This document shows positions 31,205 to 39,427 of a DNA stretch of 64,000 nt, one piece after another (the first letter of the stretch is position 1; the number at the start of each line of letters is the position of its first letter). Location: positions 32,109-96,108 of IMG/VR virus record IMGVR_UViG_3300044833_000182, one strand, 5' to 3'. Under the pieces are notes generated by a model. The model did no database searches. It had not been told where the DNA came from and worked only from the letters and a program-made list of their open reading frames with translations. The translations under genes were made by a program, and so were the position numbers. This DNA is from a virus.

Positions 31205-32676
31205 AGGACGCGACGGCGGAGGATGTGATCGCCGGACGGGAGCCGCACGCGGTTCTTCTCGGGGACTGCTTGCAAGTGCTGCCAACGCTGCCGGACGGAT
31301 GCGCCGATGCGATCATTTGCGATCCACCTTATGGGCTGGATTTCATGGGTCGTGCGTGGGATCACGGCGTCCCGGGGATACCGTTCTGGGAAGCGATCCT
31401 CCGTGTCTGCAAGCCCGGTGCGCATCTGCTGGCGTTCGGCGGGACGCGAACCTTCCACCGCCTGACGTGCGCCGTCGAGGATGCCGGATGGGAGATAAGA
31501 GATACGCTTATGTGGTTATATGGATCTGGCTATCCGAAATCGCATGACGTGAGCAAGGCTATTGACAAGGCGGCAGGCAGAGTAAGTCATTCGGTCGTGA
31601 CATTGAAGCGCCGTCTCGCCGAACTGTTCGACGCCAGCGGCAAGCAGCGGAAGCAGATCGACCATGAATGCGGCTTTCGCGCCTGCAATTATCTCACATT
31701 GCCGGGAGAGGGGAAGCGGCCGGACCCGTGGGTCAACGTGCTGCCGTCTCAGGAGAAGTGGCAGACGATCAAGCGGGTGCTGGGTTGCAATGCTGACATC
31801 GCAGAAGAACTCGACGCGATCTACGCCGAGGCCGAGCGGGAAGTCATCGCGAAGGGGTTCCGAGTCCGCCTGTCGAGCACCGTCCAGTTTTGCGGCACGA
31901 GCGATGGCGAGTACGACATTACCGCCCCAGCGACCGCTGCCGCGAAGCAGTGGGAAGGCTGGGGGACCGCTCTTAAACCCGCGTGGGAGCCGATCATCGT
32001 TGCTCGCAAGCCTCTGGAGGGCACGGTCGCGCAGAACGTTCTGAAGCACGGGACAGGGGCGCTGAATATCGGGGCGTGCCGTGTCGGAACAGAAAGCACT
32101 ATCCGCAACCAGAACGAAGGGCCGACGTGGAGCGGGAAGTTTCAGGGCGGCAAACGGCTTAACGGGAGCGACGCAGGCCGCTGGCCCGCTAATGTCATTC
32201 TTTCTGACGATACCGAAGTCCTGGAGATGTTCCCGGAACGAAAGGTCTGCGCTCACGGGCCTGGAGTGAAAGCAAAAGGAATGTTTGGCGTGACAGCCGG
32301 TGCTGTGGCAGGCTATGACGACTCCGGCAGCGCCGCCCGCTTTTTCTATGTGGCCAAGGCGGACAAGACAGATAGAGGACACGGTAACACTCACAATACC
32401 GTCAAGCCGACCGCCCTGATGACCTGGCTTTGCCGCCTTGCGTGCCCCGCTGGCGGACTCGTTTTAGACCCCTTCGCCGGGTCAGGTTCAACAGGCGTCG
32501 CGTGCCGAATGGAGGGACGCCGCTTCATCGGGATCGAGGAGTCGGCGGAATATGTCGAAATCGCCCGCCGCCGTCTCGCCGCCTGTAACCCCGTCGCTGA
32601 CCTCGCGGACAGAACCGCCGCCCGCGAGCCCGCCGCGCAACCGGACTTGTTCGCGGCGCTGGAGGATACGCTATGA
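31201..32676 (+). CDS. DNA methyltransferase, DPPY (beta) class
   Basis: A 491-residue protein. DPPYGL at residues 41-46 is motif IV and DPFAGSGSTG near residue 421 motif I, order IV-I (beta class, usually N6-adenine). A long middle segment (about 110-240) is an inserted specificity or extra domain. NTVKPTALMTWLCRLA precedes motif I, as in this class. No partner nuclease beside it; the second orphan methyltransferase of the element. Confidence 0.85.
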   Translation: MKDATAEDVIAGREPHAVLLGDCLQVLPTLPDGCADAIICDPPYGLDFMGRAWDHGVPGIPFWEAILRVCKPGAHLLAFGGTRTFHRLTCAVEDAGWEIRDTLMWLYGSGYPKSHDVSKAIDKAAGRVSHSVVTLKRRLAELFDASGKQRKQIDHECGFRACNYLTLPGEGKRPDPWVNVLPSQEKWQTIKRVLGCNADIAEELDAIYAEAEREVIAKGFRVRLSSTVQFCGTSDGEYDITAPATAAAKQWEGWGTALKPAWEPIIVARKPLEGTVAQNVLKHGTGALNIGACRVGTESTIRNQNEGPTWSGKFQGGKRLNGSDAGRWPANVILSDDTEVLEMFPERKVCAHGPGVKAKGMFGVTAGAVAGYDDSGSAARFFYVAKADKTDRGHGNTHNTVKPTALMTWLCRLACPAGGLVLDPFAGSGSTGVACRMEGRRFIGIEESAEYVEIARRRLAACNPVADLADRTAAREPAAQPDLFAALEDTL

Positions 32677-33014
32677 CACCTGGACGACTTGCAGAATTGC
32701 GTCACTGGCTCAAGATGTGTCGCGATGAATCGATTCCAGAATTGGAGTGGCAATCGGTGGTGCGCCAGTTGCTTGACGCTGTTGAACAGTTGCAAGCTCA
32801 ACTCAAAGAACATGCTCTTGACCCGGACATCCTGGACTGTGCGGCAGTCGCGAAAATGTGCGGAGTAGCCCCTCGCACGGTCATGATGTGGTGCGACAAC
32901 GGGCGACTCCGCTGCGAGCGGGAGGGGTTGACCGCCAACCGCGTCATCCGGCGACAAGACGTGATTGACTTCATGCACGAACATGGATTCGCTTTCGTGG
33001 AGAACGACCTGTGA
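32673..33014 (+). CDS. Coiled coil + MerR-type HTH protein
   Basis: A 113-residue protein: residues 1-48 are a helical segment (LLDAVEQLQAQLKEH), residues 52-105 an HTH_17-type unit (DCAAVAKMCGVAPRTVMMW, RVIRRQDVIDFM). Stop overlaps the GTG 33011. Confidence 0.6.
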   Translation: MTPGRLAELRHWLKMCRDESIPELEWQSVVRQLLDAVEQLQAQLKEHALDPDILDCAAVAKMCGVAPRTVMMWCDNGRLRCEREGLTANRVIRRQDVIDFMHEHGFAFVENDL

Positions 33015-33256
33015 ACGAATCCGACTGGCTTTCCAGCGACACCCCCGCCTCCATGCTCGCCTTCCTGCTCGCCCCGAGCGGCACGAGCGGCGGCCGGGGG
33101 GCTGCGCCGCCGATCAGCGAGAGAAAGCAGGATGTATCGGCTAGCGTCGATTCTGAATCCTTTACGGATGGCGTGCGTCTAATAAGCGGGTCGGCGAGGC
33201 GTTGCGAGCGCCTGCCGACCCTGACCACAACCACCCTTCTTGCGAAAGGGCATGTC
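33011..33256 (+). pseudogene. Truncated 5' end of an SMI1-companion-type gene
   Basis: From GTG 33011 the frame reads NESDWLSSDTPASMLAFLL, which aligns with [19 protein letters not shown] at the start of the intact gene 33756. After about 20 codons the similarity is lost and the frame runs through low complexity into the HNH gene. A hairpin (33189-33218) lies in this tract. Best read as a gene start stranded by the HNH insertion. Confidence 0.5.
33189..33218. repeat. 11-bp bulged hairpin before the HNH gene
   Basis: GTCGGC-g-AGGCG, 7-base loop, CGCCT-GCCGAC. No T-run. May be a remnant of an intron-like RNA or a structure keeping the homing gene silent. Confidence 0.4.
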
Positions 33257-33766
33257 ATGGCTGAGCGTATTCCTATCGCCTTGCGCCCTACCTTTCAACC
33301 GCGCCCTGGCAACACCGGAGCCGCAGTCGCCTACCTCCTCTGGACGTTGGCTGGCAGCACTGTCCGTCTCGACGGCGGCTGCTGGGAGTGGATTGGCAAC
33401 CGGCACCAGGACGGCTACGGCTATTTTGAGATCGACGGTACGCTTTACCGCGTCCACCGTCTCGTTTACGAAGTCTGCGTCAGCGACATCCCTGATGGGT
33501 TGATGGTGCTTCACCGTTGCGACTACCGTTCTTGCTGCAATCCCGCCCATCTCTATGTCGGCGATGCGCTCGCCAATATCACCGACTGTCTGGTGCGCGG
33601 ACGGCACCCGGCGAGCAAGTTGAACAACGATGCCGTGCGTGATATCCGCCGCCGTGCTGCCTTGGCGAAGAACAGAAACTATAGCGCCCTCGCACAGGAG
33701 TACGGCGTTAGCTACGGTTGTATCAAGGACATTGTATACCGAAAGAGGTGGAAGCATGTCGATTAG
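33257..33766 (+). CDS. HNH homing endonuclease
   Basis: A 169-residue protein, ATG 33257. [46 protein letters not shown] are the HNH_3-type blocks of free-standing phage homing nucleases; a C-terminal HTH ([18 protein letters not shown]) would bind DNA. It lies between a truncated gene start and the intact gene it resembles, and overlaps the latter by 11 bases. Confidence 0.8.
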   Translation: MAERIPIALRPTFQPRPGNTGAAVAYLLWTLAGSTVRLDGGCWEWIGNRHQDGYGYFEIDGTLYRVHRLVYEVCVSDIPDGLMVLHRCDYRSCCNPAHLYVGDALANITDCLVRGRHPASKLNNDAVRDIRRRAALAKNRNYSALAQEYGVSYGCIKDIVYRKRWKHVD

Positions 33767-34766
33767 CAGCGAGACCGACTGGTTTTCTTCTGTCGATCCT
33801 GCTGCCATGTTGGCCCATGTTCATGGCAAGGTGTCGGACAGAAAGTTCAGATTGTTTGCTGTGGCCTGCTGTTATCAAGTTTGGCACTTACTCACGGACG
33901 AAAGGTCAAGCCGAGCCGTTGAAGTCGCTTCCCGTTTCGCGGACGGTGAGGCTACGGAAAACGAGAGATTCCGAGCTTGGGATACGGCCATATTCGAGAC
34001 GAGTGGTCTTGTCTTCGCCGCCGCCCGTTGCGCTGATGATGATGCGCACATACATCTGTCGCCCGGGATCGTTTGCAATGCTGTCGAGCAATGGTTTCCC
34101 TTCGCTTCACAAGTCGCCTTGCTGCGTGACATCGTCGGCAACCCCTGGCGACCCATCCGCTGCTCCTGGTGCGCGGGTGACGGGTTGGCGTCTCACGAGG
34201 ATGACGAGAGGAAGTGCGGCGTGTGCGGTGGAAGCGGCGGACTGCCGTTGCGATGGCTGACGCCCCTCGTGGTTTCGCTGGCGACTGCCGCCTATTCCGA
34301 ACCGTCCCCCGCCGACCTCCCCTGTCCCGCCTGCCGGGGCAAGGGAAGGCGACGCGCCGTACCTGTTGCGCCGGACAGCGAGCGGTCGTGTCCCGAGTGC
34401 GGCGGCAAGGGGCGGGTGGCGAATCCGTTTCCCGGGGTGCTCGACCCCGACCGGCTCGCCGTACTCGCGGACAGCCTGGAAGAGGCCGGTTTGTCGCCTG
34501 AAGAGGAATCGCCCTGCCCAACTTGCCGGCCATACCACAACGACCCGAGAAACCCCTGGGGCGTCGGCCCCGGCTATCACCCCGAGCGCGATCCAGCAAG
34601 CGGCCGGCACGAGGGGGCATGGACGAATTGCAAGACGTGCAACAGCCGGGGCGGGAATCACGCCGGAACCGTCCGCAAGCCGTCCAGGCTTCTGACTCAT
34701 CTTCGCGAGCCGGGGCCGCACGTAAAAGGTTGTCACGTCATCGACGCGCTGCTCGGAAAGGAGTGA
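33756..34766 (+). CDS. SMI1-companion-type planctomycete protein with zinc centres
   Basis: A 336-residue protein. Residues 5-55 ([36 protein letters not shown]) belong to a family expanded in Gemmata genomes. DnaJ-like CxxCxGxG repeats follow ([32 protein letters not shown]) and a [12 protein letters not shown] segment echoes TIGR02996. Start within the HNH end with AAGAGGTGG before it. Function unknown. Confidence 0.65.
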   Translation: MSISSETDWFSSVDPAAMLAHVHGKVSDRKFRLFAVACCYQVWHLLTDERSSRAVEVASRFADGEATENERFRAWDTAIFETSGLVFAAARCADDDAHIHLSPGIVCNAVEQWFPFASQVALLRDIVGNPWRPIRCSWCAGDGLASHEDDERKCGVCGGSGGLPLRWLTPLVVSLATAAYSEPSPADLPCPACRGKGRRRAVPVAPDSERSCPECGGKGRVANPFPGVLDPDRLAVLADSLEEAGLSPEEESPCPTCRPYHNDPRNPWGVGPGYHPERDPASGRHEGAWTNCKTCNSRGGNHAGTVRKPSRLLTHLREPGPHVKGCHVIDALLGKE

Positions 34767-34768
34767 TC

Positions 34769-35257
34769 GTGAAGGCGCTTTTCCTAGACGTTGACGGAGT
34801 TCTTAACGGGCATGAAAAACACCCCTCCAGCCCGTACACAATCATCCGCCCCGACTGCGTCCAGCGGCTCAACCGGGTAATCGAGGCGACCCATTGCCAG
34901 CTCGTTATCTCGTCGGCGTGGCGGTACATGCTGCTGCGCGTGAAGGGCCGCAAGCCCGCAATGACGCCCTACGGGTTTCAGTACATGCTGCACACGCACG
35001 GGCTGGTCTTCTGGGCGCACGGCTGCAAGGTGGTCGGCTTTACCTGTGCCGACGAGAAGATCCCCGAACGCGGTAAGCAGATCCTGGCGTGGCTGGCCGA
35101 GCATCCCGAAGTCGAGCGGTGGGCCGTCGTGGACGACGATCCGATGGCGATGGAGTTGGGGAAGCATCGGCGGCGGCTGGTGCGGACGGACGGGGCGAAG
35201 GGACTGCAAGACGCCGATGTGGTGAAGCTGATTCGGCTGCTGGGAAAGGAGAAATAA
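34769..35257 (+). CDS. HAD-family phosphatase
   Basis: A 162-residue protein from GTG 34769. FLDVDGVLNG (residues 5-14) is HAD motif I, VISSAWR motif II, and WAVVDDDP motif III near the end. Resembles the small HAD phosphatases of phage and polynucleotide kinase 3'-phosphatase type. Could complement the kinase at 13938 in end healing; substrate not shown. Confidence 0.75.
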   Translation: MKALFLDVDGVLNGHEKHPSSPYTIIRPDCVQRLNRVIEATHCQLVISSAWRYMLLRVKGRKPAMTPYGFQYMLHTHGLVFWAHGCKVVGFTCADEKIPERGKQILAWLAEHPEVERWAVVDDDPMAMELGKHRRRLVRTDGAKGLQDADVVKLIRLLGKEK

Positions 35258-35259
35258 CG

Positions 35260-35460
35260 ATGAGTTTTCGCGATGAATGGTGGGCTCGTCAGGTTCGCTG
35301 TCCGAGCGTCAGTCTTGATGGGCTGCGCTGCGGGCTGGAAAAAGGTCACGACGGGGAGCATTCCGCTCTGATCGAGACGGGCGCTCCGTGGGAAAACGAC
35401 GGCGTCAAGCTGCTGCCGGCTGTGAAGAAGCCGCGCAAGAAGAAGGACGGTGCATCGTGA
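35260..35460 (+). CDS. Small Cys/His protein
   Basis: A 66-residue protein: CPSVSLDGLRCGLEKGHDGEHSA is a C-x(8)-C-x(4)-H-x(3)-H zinc-knuckle pattern common in phage and actinobacterial small proteins. Lys-rich end. AAAGGAG before the ATG. Confidence 0.6.
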   Translation: MSFRDEWWARQVRCPSVSLDGLRCGLEKGHDGEHSALIETGAPWENDGVKLLPAVKKPRKKKDGAS

Positions 35461-35484
35461 GCATGCCTATGAGGAGGGTTCTTG

Positions 35485-35859
35485 ATGCCGCGCAACTCAC
35501 AAGGTGAAATGTTCCTGCGATCCTGCCTTGCCGAGCCGGGAGAAAGCCTGCATCGGTTCGCGCTCGAGGACTGGCTCAATGAGGGTGGCCGATTCGGGGA
35601 GGGACTCCGCAATCCGGGAAAATGGCTGATCGAGTATCGCGGGAATCATTCCCGATGGGCTCTCCTGTGGCTCTATAAGATTCTGGGCCAGTATGGCGAG
35701 CGCTGGATTGCCACGCTCTCCCGCGTCGAACTGCCTCGCTGTGTGACCTGTGGGGCACGCGCCTACTGGAGTTTCGCCCCGACCTGGCATTGGGTCTGCG
35801 ACCGCGATAGCTGCCTTCACAGCGCCAAACTGGAGCCGAAGGAGGAAAACCCATCGTGA
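35485..35859 (+). CDS. Hypothetical protein with zinc site
   Basis: A 124-residue protein; ATG 35485 follows GAGGAGG. CVTCGARAYW and CDRDSC near the end make a likely zinc ribbon. Stop overlaps the GTG of the next gene. Confidence 0.6.
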   Translation: MPRNSQGEMFLRSCLAEPGESLHRFALEDWLNEGGRFGEGLRNPGKWLIEYRGNHSRWALLWLYKILGQYGERWIATLSRVELPRCVTCGARAYWSFAPTWHWVCDRDSCLHSAKLEPKEENPS

Positions 35860-36074
35860 AGACAACTCGACTCGCCCTGATTTTCTTGTTCGTCACCGTC
35901 TTTGTCTTTGGCTACACCGTGGACCGCTGGCAGCTCGGCCGGCGCATCGACCGGCTGGCGGAGCGGCAAGAGATTCAGTCCACGATTATTCGCCTTTATG
36001 GGGAGCAAATACTCGAACTGGAGAATCGCGCCCATGTTCACCACCTGGAAGGGAAGAAGGAGCCTCCTCGATGA
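35856..36074 (+). CDS. Membrane-anchored small protein
   Basis: A 72-residue protein: residues 4-22 (TRLALIFLFVTVFVFGYTV) form one membrane span, followed by a charged coiled coil. Spanin- or holin-accessory-like in shape, but far from a lysis cassette. Overlaps both neighbours. Confidence 0.55.
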   Translation: MKTTRLALIFLFVTVFVFGYTVDRWQLGRRIDRLAERQEIQSTIIRLYGEQILELENRAHVHHLEGKKEPPR

Positions 36075-36289
36075 GTGACCGTGACGATGTGCCGCTGACA
36101 ACCTGGTACAGCGGCAAACTCCTGCTGATTGACGACGCCGATTGGGTCGTTCTCCCCTGTGTTTGTGGTCACGCGAAGGCGGCACACGAAGGCCACACGC
36201 ACGCGGTGGGGACGGAGCCGCCGAGTCATTGCTCGCAGGGGTGCGGGTGTCGGGAATACGGGCCAGAGAAGAGGAAGGTGCAACCGTGA
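36071..36289 (+). CDS. Cys/His-rich small protein
   Basis: A 72-residue protein with CVCGHAKAAHEG and HCSQGCGCREY, a pattern recurring in phage and actinobacterial proteins, probably zinc-binding. ATG overlaps the previous stop, stop overlaps the next GTG. Confidence 0.6.
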   Translation: MSDRDDVPLTTWYSGKLLLIDDADWVVLPCVCGHAKAAHEGHTHAVGTEPPSHCSQGCGCREYGPEKRKVQP

Positions 36290-36864
36290 GCGAACCGATT
36301 TCGGAAGTCTGCCTCGCCGAAGCCCGCGAGGCGGCGGCGCGGATGGCGGGATGGCGCTGGGAGGCGGTGCCGGCACCGGAAATGCCGTCTTGCTCCAGCT
36401 TTTTCGCTGTGCGGGCGGGTGGGGAGCGGATTGTCTTAGTACAAAACTATCCATTCCAGACCCAGCACGCCCACCACGCCGCACTGGCCGAGAACCTGCT
36501 GCCGCTGCTGCTGGCGGCGGTGGAGGAGCGGGATGGGTTGCTGTGGCGAATGACCGACAGCGAGGCGTATCAGTTGGGACAGGAAACCGAGCGGCGCGCC
36601 GTGCTGGACGTGATCCACACACTGAACCCTGGCAGCGGCGTGGCGATGGCCGATCTGGAGTTCCACGTCACCCGTGAGCGCGGCGTCATCCGCGAGCCGC
36701 TGCCGCCGGAGCAGGCTCGCCGTGAATTGGATCGGCTGCGCGCCGCCGTCCGCAAGCTGGCCGAGATGTTCACCCCGCTTGACGAACCCACGCGCGCCGG
36801 CCTCATCGCTCGCATCGGCGAGACCGAGAAGTTTGTACGGCAACTGGCGGAGACTGTTCGATGA
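36286..36864 (+). CDS. Hypothetical helical protein
   Basis: A 192-residue protein from GTG 36286. The N-terminal quarter is beta-like (FFAVRAGGERIVLV); the C-terminal half is charged helix (QARRELDRLRAAVRKLAEM). Unrecognised. Confidence 0.55.
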   Translation: MSEPISEVCLAEAREAAARMAGWRWEAVPAPEMPSCSSFFAVRAGGERIVLVQNYPFQTQHAHHAALAENLLPLLLAAVEERDGLLWRMTDSEAYQLGQETERRAVLDVIHTLNPGSGVAMADLEFHVTRERGVIREPLPPEQARRELDRLRAAVRKLAEMFTPLDEPTRAGLIARIGETEKFVRQLAETVR

Positions 36865-37070
36865 AGCATCCCGCGCTCTACCAACCCGGCGACAAGGTCA
36901 AGGTGCTGTTCGCCTGTAAGTGGCGTCCGGCCACCGTGCTTCGCTCGTTCGAGTGGCCCGATGGGTGGGGCAACACCTGTACGTCCTACGTCGTGCGGCT
37001 GCGCGGCGGGACGGGTGAGAACAACGAGATTAGTTGCGGGCCGAACTCGCTGAGAAGGGGCAAACCATGA
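36861..37070 (+). CDS. Small beta-rich protein
   Basis: A 69-residue protein: YQPGDKVKVLF...WRPATVLRSFE resembles SH3/Tudor-like small barrels (PGDxVxV). ATG and stop overlap the neighbours. Function unknown. Confidence 0.55.
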   Translation: MKHPALYQPGDKVKVLFACKWRPATVLRSFEWPDGWGNTCTSYVVRLRGGTGENNEISCGPNSLRRGKP

Positions 37071-37789
37071 TCGCCACCACCGCTGACGCCTTGCTCCTTG
37101 ACGTGCTGCTCGCGCCGGAGGAAGACTGGCCGCGTTTGATCCTCGCCGACTGGCTGGCGGACAATGGGGACGTGGACCGCGGCGAATTCATCCGCTGCCA
37201 GATCAGCATGGAAGCGATGACGGACGACGAGTGCAGCCAGTGTCGGGCGCGGCGAACGGGCGGCCAGCACACGAACGGCCCCTGCCGGTGTTCCGCGAGG
37301 CTGAAGGCGGCGAAGCAGCGAGAGTACGGCCTTGCCTTTCGGCACATCGTCGAGTGGTCCGGGAACCTTCCCGGGCTGCTGTCGATCCCGGCCGAGAACC
37401 TGATGGAGTTCCGCGATCCCGCCCCGTGGAGGTTCCGCCGCGGCTTCATCGATCACGTCGACCTGCCCCTCGCGGCGTTCATGGCGGAGGGCGCGGCCGC
37501 GAAGATCTTCGCGGCGCACCCGGTGCGGAGCGTGCGGCTGGTGGACAGGGAGCCGCGGTGCTCCGGAACGATTCAGTTCGGCTGGTGGAACGACGACCGC
37601 GCTCCGGCTCAAGATCCTACCGATCCTGACGACCTTCCCGGAGGGCTCTGGCATCTGCTGCCCGCCGCGAACACTGGCAGCGGTTCCGGCTGGATTTGGT
37701 ACGCCACGACCGACGCCGCCCACGCGGACCTGTCGGCGGCGGCTGTGCGGTATGGGCGACGGGCCGCGGGACTGGAGGGCAAGCCATGA
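37067..37789 (+). CDS. TIGR02996-type planctomycete protein
   Basis: A 240-residue protein, ATG overlapping the previous stop. LAPEEDWPRLILADWLADNGDVDRGEFIRCQ (in parts, residues about 16-46) is the TIGR02996 signature, parallel to the copy at 17033. A Cys cluster (CSQCRAR ... CRCSAR) follows. Function unknown. Confidence 0.75.
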   Translation: MIATTADALLLDVLLAPEEDWPRLILADWLADNGDVDRGEFIRCQISMEAMTDDECSQCRARRTGGQHTNGPCRCSARLKAAKQREYGLAFRHIVEWSGNLPGLLSIPAENLMEFRDPAPWRFRRGFIDHVDLPLAAFMAEGAAAKIFAAHPVRSVRLVDREPRCSGTIQFGWWNDDRAPAQDPTDPDDLPGGLWHLLPAANTGSGSGWIWYATTDAAHADLSAAAVRYGRRAAGLEGKP

Positions 37790-38013
37790 AACCCGACGAA
37801 GTTACTCTCTTGCTCGCCGTCGCCGCCAAGTCCGCGGAGGCGAGCGTGCGCGACGTGGTGCAGGCCAGCGGGATTCACCACAAGCGCTGCTTGTATCTGC
37901 TACAAAAATGGTGCGGTAAGGGCTGGTACAGTTACGGCGTGAGTTTGGATCTGGGCTGGCTTACCGAGAAGGGGAAGGAAGCCGCCGCAAAGGCAAAGGA
38001 GGAATTACGATGA
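37786..38013 (+). CDS. Winged-helix-like small protein
   Basis: A 75-residue protein: VTLLLAVAAKSAEASVRDVVQASG then KRCLYLLQKWCGKGWYSYG and WLTEKGKEAA follow the helix-helix-wing order of a small winged helix. Overlaps neighbours at both ends. Confidence 0.6.
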   Translation: MKPDEVTLLLAVAAKSAEASVRDVVQASGIHHKRCLYLLQKWCGKGWYSYGVSLDLGWLTEKGKEAAAKAKEELR

Positions 38014-38204
38014 CTTGCCCCCAACTTCCGCCCCCTGACGACTCCGACCACGACGACGCGCCCGCCCTCTGCCCGACGTGTGGCGGCGACGGCTGGTGCA
38101 TCGTCGGGCTGGACTACGACGTTGAGGACGGCGTCAACGGGCCATTCGACGGTGAGACGGAGCGGTGTCCCAATTGCGGGGGCACGGGGCGGGCGGCGGA
38201 TTGA
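38010..38204 (+). CDS. Small DnaJ-type zinc-finger protein
   Basis: A 64-residue protein with CPTCGGDG and CPNCGGTG, the two halves of a DnaJ-like zinc site, separated by an acidic loop. Its last 71 bases overlap the HNH gene on the opposite strand. Confidence 0.65.
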   Translation: MTCPQLPPPDDSDHDDAPALCPTCGGDGWCIVGLDYDVEDGVNGPFDGETERCPNCGGTGRAAD

Positions 38205-38499
38205 CCGGGACGAACGTTTGTGCGCGGCTGCTGCCGATCAGCCGATACAGGTCGTCGGGATGCCAGCCTTCGGGCGCGTGACCGAGGACGTGGTACAGTT
38301 CCGCCATGCCGTGACACTCCGGGCAAAGGGTAATGCCGTTCTTCGGCACATAACCGCCGCCGGGTACCAGGCTCCGGTCAGTGATGTGGTGCGGATCAAG
38401 CTTCGCGTCCTTTTTGCCGCACACCCGGCAGCGGAAGCCATCGCGCGTAAAGACGGCCTTGCGGAAAGCCGCGCGTCGTCCCTTCTTTGCCTGGCTCAT
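38134..38499 (-). CDS. HNH endonuclease
   Basis: A 121-residue protein on the minus strand: VFTRDGFRCRVCGKKDAKLDPHHI then GITLCPECH give the classical HNH with CxxC zinc knuckles. The ATG overlaps the stop of the RHH-like gene upstream, so they form an operon. The C-terminal ~20 residues overlap the plus-strand gene 38010 in antisense. Confidence 0.75.
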   Translation of the reverse strand: MSQAKKGRRAAFRKAVFTRDGFRCRVCGKKDAKLDPHHITDRSLVPGGGYVPKNGITLCPECHGMAELYHVLGHAPEGWHPDDLYRLIGSSRAQTFVPVNPPPAPCPRNWDTAPSHRRMAR

Positions 38500-38741
38500 G
38501 ATGTGCTTCCTTTCTTCGGCCGGCCGCGGGGGCGCTTTGGTGTTGGGTCTATGTCGGTCGGTTTGAGTTTCGGCGACTGAACCTTGACCGTTGGCGGTTG
38601 GGCAAGGTGGCGCTCGATTGCGTGAACGATTTCGTCGCTCTCCGACCGCCCGTTCCTGGCGGCTAGCGCTGCTAGATCATCCAGCAGATGTTCCTTTCCC
38701 GGTTCCAGGCGAAACGCCCCTCGCTTGCGGTCTGACGGCAT
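38496..38741 (-). CDS. Small RHH-like regulator of the third divergent module
   Basis: An 81-residue protein; ATG at 38741 with GGAGGG 7 bases before it. MPSDRKRGAFRLEPGKEHLLDDLAALAARNGRSESDEIVHAIERHL (in parts) has ribbon-helix-helix-type order; the tail is Pro/Lys-rich (KRPRGRPKKG, AT-hook-like). It is not a close copy of the two other regulators but sits in the same divergent position. Confidence 0.6.
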   Translation of the reverse strand: MPSDRKRGAFRLEPGKEHLLDDLAALAARNGRSESDEIVHAIERHLAQPPTVKVQSPKLKPTDIDPTPKRPRGRPKKGSTS

Positions 38742-38849
38742 CTTGTTCCCTCCGTGATCGGCCGGACGCATTATCTGGCCCTGTTGCCAGTATAGCAGAT
38801 TAGTGATGTTACGGTGACGAGGAATATTCGGATTATTCGGAATCTTTCC

Positions 38850-38877
38850 TTGACACCGCCCGTCTAACTGGTAAGAT
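38850..38877 (+). promoter_or_regulatory. Sigma-70-type promoter
   Basis: TTGACA (38850-38855), 16 bases, TAAGAT (38872-38877). The sequence TTGACACC and TAAGATACA is nearly the same as at 3863-3893. Faces the minus-strand regulator. Confidence 0.75.
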
Positions 38878-38881
38878 ACAA

Positions 38882-38902
38882 GTGTCGCCACGGTGACGAC
38901 AC
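38882..38902. promoter_or_regulatory. 21-bp near-perfect palindrome, likely operator
   Basis: GTGTCGCCACGGTGACGACAC is palindromic apart from one mismatch and the central base, and starts 5 bases after the -10 box of the 38850 promoter. A related CGGTGACGA lies at 38812. Fits an operator for the neighbouring regulator. Confidence 0.65.
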
Positions 38903-38924
38903 TAAACACGACTCGGAGCCGGCC

Positions 38925-39125
38925 ATGACGACAAAAGAAGCAATCGCCGCCTTGATTCAGCGCTACGGCATCGACGGCGCTCTGTCGGCGGTTGCCGATC
39001 AGGTCGAGGAATACGCAGAGGAACACGAGGATACGGTTCCGGAGTCGGCCGAGAAGTACGACAAGATCGCCCGGGCCGTCCGGCGCACGGCGAAGGAGGC
39101 CAGAGAGATTTTGGCCAGCAAGTAA
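38925..39125 (+). CDS. Small acidic helical protein
   Basis: A 66-residue protein, first after the 38850 promoter (MTTKEAIAALIQRYGIDGAL). Helical throughout, ends in KEAREILASK. Unrecognised. Confidence 0.55.
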   Translation: MTTKEAIAALIQRYGIDGALSAVADQVEEYAEEHEDTVPESAEKYDKIARAVRRTAKEAREILASK

Positions 39126-39151
39126 CCAGTTCACTCCGGGATAGTGTAACC

Positions 39152-39373
39152 ATGACGAAGCTGATGCGACTCCGGCGAATCGAAGCCGGAGTCTACGAAA
39201 CGCTGGACGGCAAGTTCCGGGTGGACCACTGGAGCAACCCTCCCGGGGGGAACCGCCCTTCCTGGGCAGTGAACGAGCGGGACGGTAAGGCGTGGGACTT
39301 CGTCTGCGAACTACTCACGCTGTCTGACGCCCGCCGATATCTGGCCGGCGAGAACGTATTCATCTTGAGTTGA
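39152..39373 (+). CDS. Hypothetical small protein
   Basis: A 73-residue protein (MTKLMRLRRIEAGVYET) with strands then a helix (LTLSDARRYLAG); the order GVYETLDGKFRV...WAVNE suggests a small alpha/beta fold met in phages. Unrecognised. Confidence 0.5.
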   Translation: MTKLMRLRRIEAGVYETLDGKFRVDHWSNPPGGNRPSWAVNERDGKAWDFVCELLTLSDARRYLAGENVFILS

Positions 39374-39427
39374 AACAAGCCCGGTTCGTTCAACGGAGAA
39401 GGAGGGGCAAGACGGCTGGCGGCTAGC

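Noticed and set aside
35856-36074. Spanin or holin call
   Set aside because: One membrane span with coiled coil fits, but there is no endolysin nearby and no lipobox, so left as a membrane protein.
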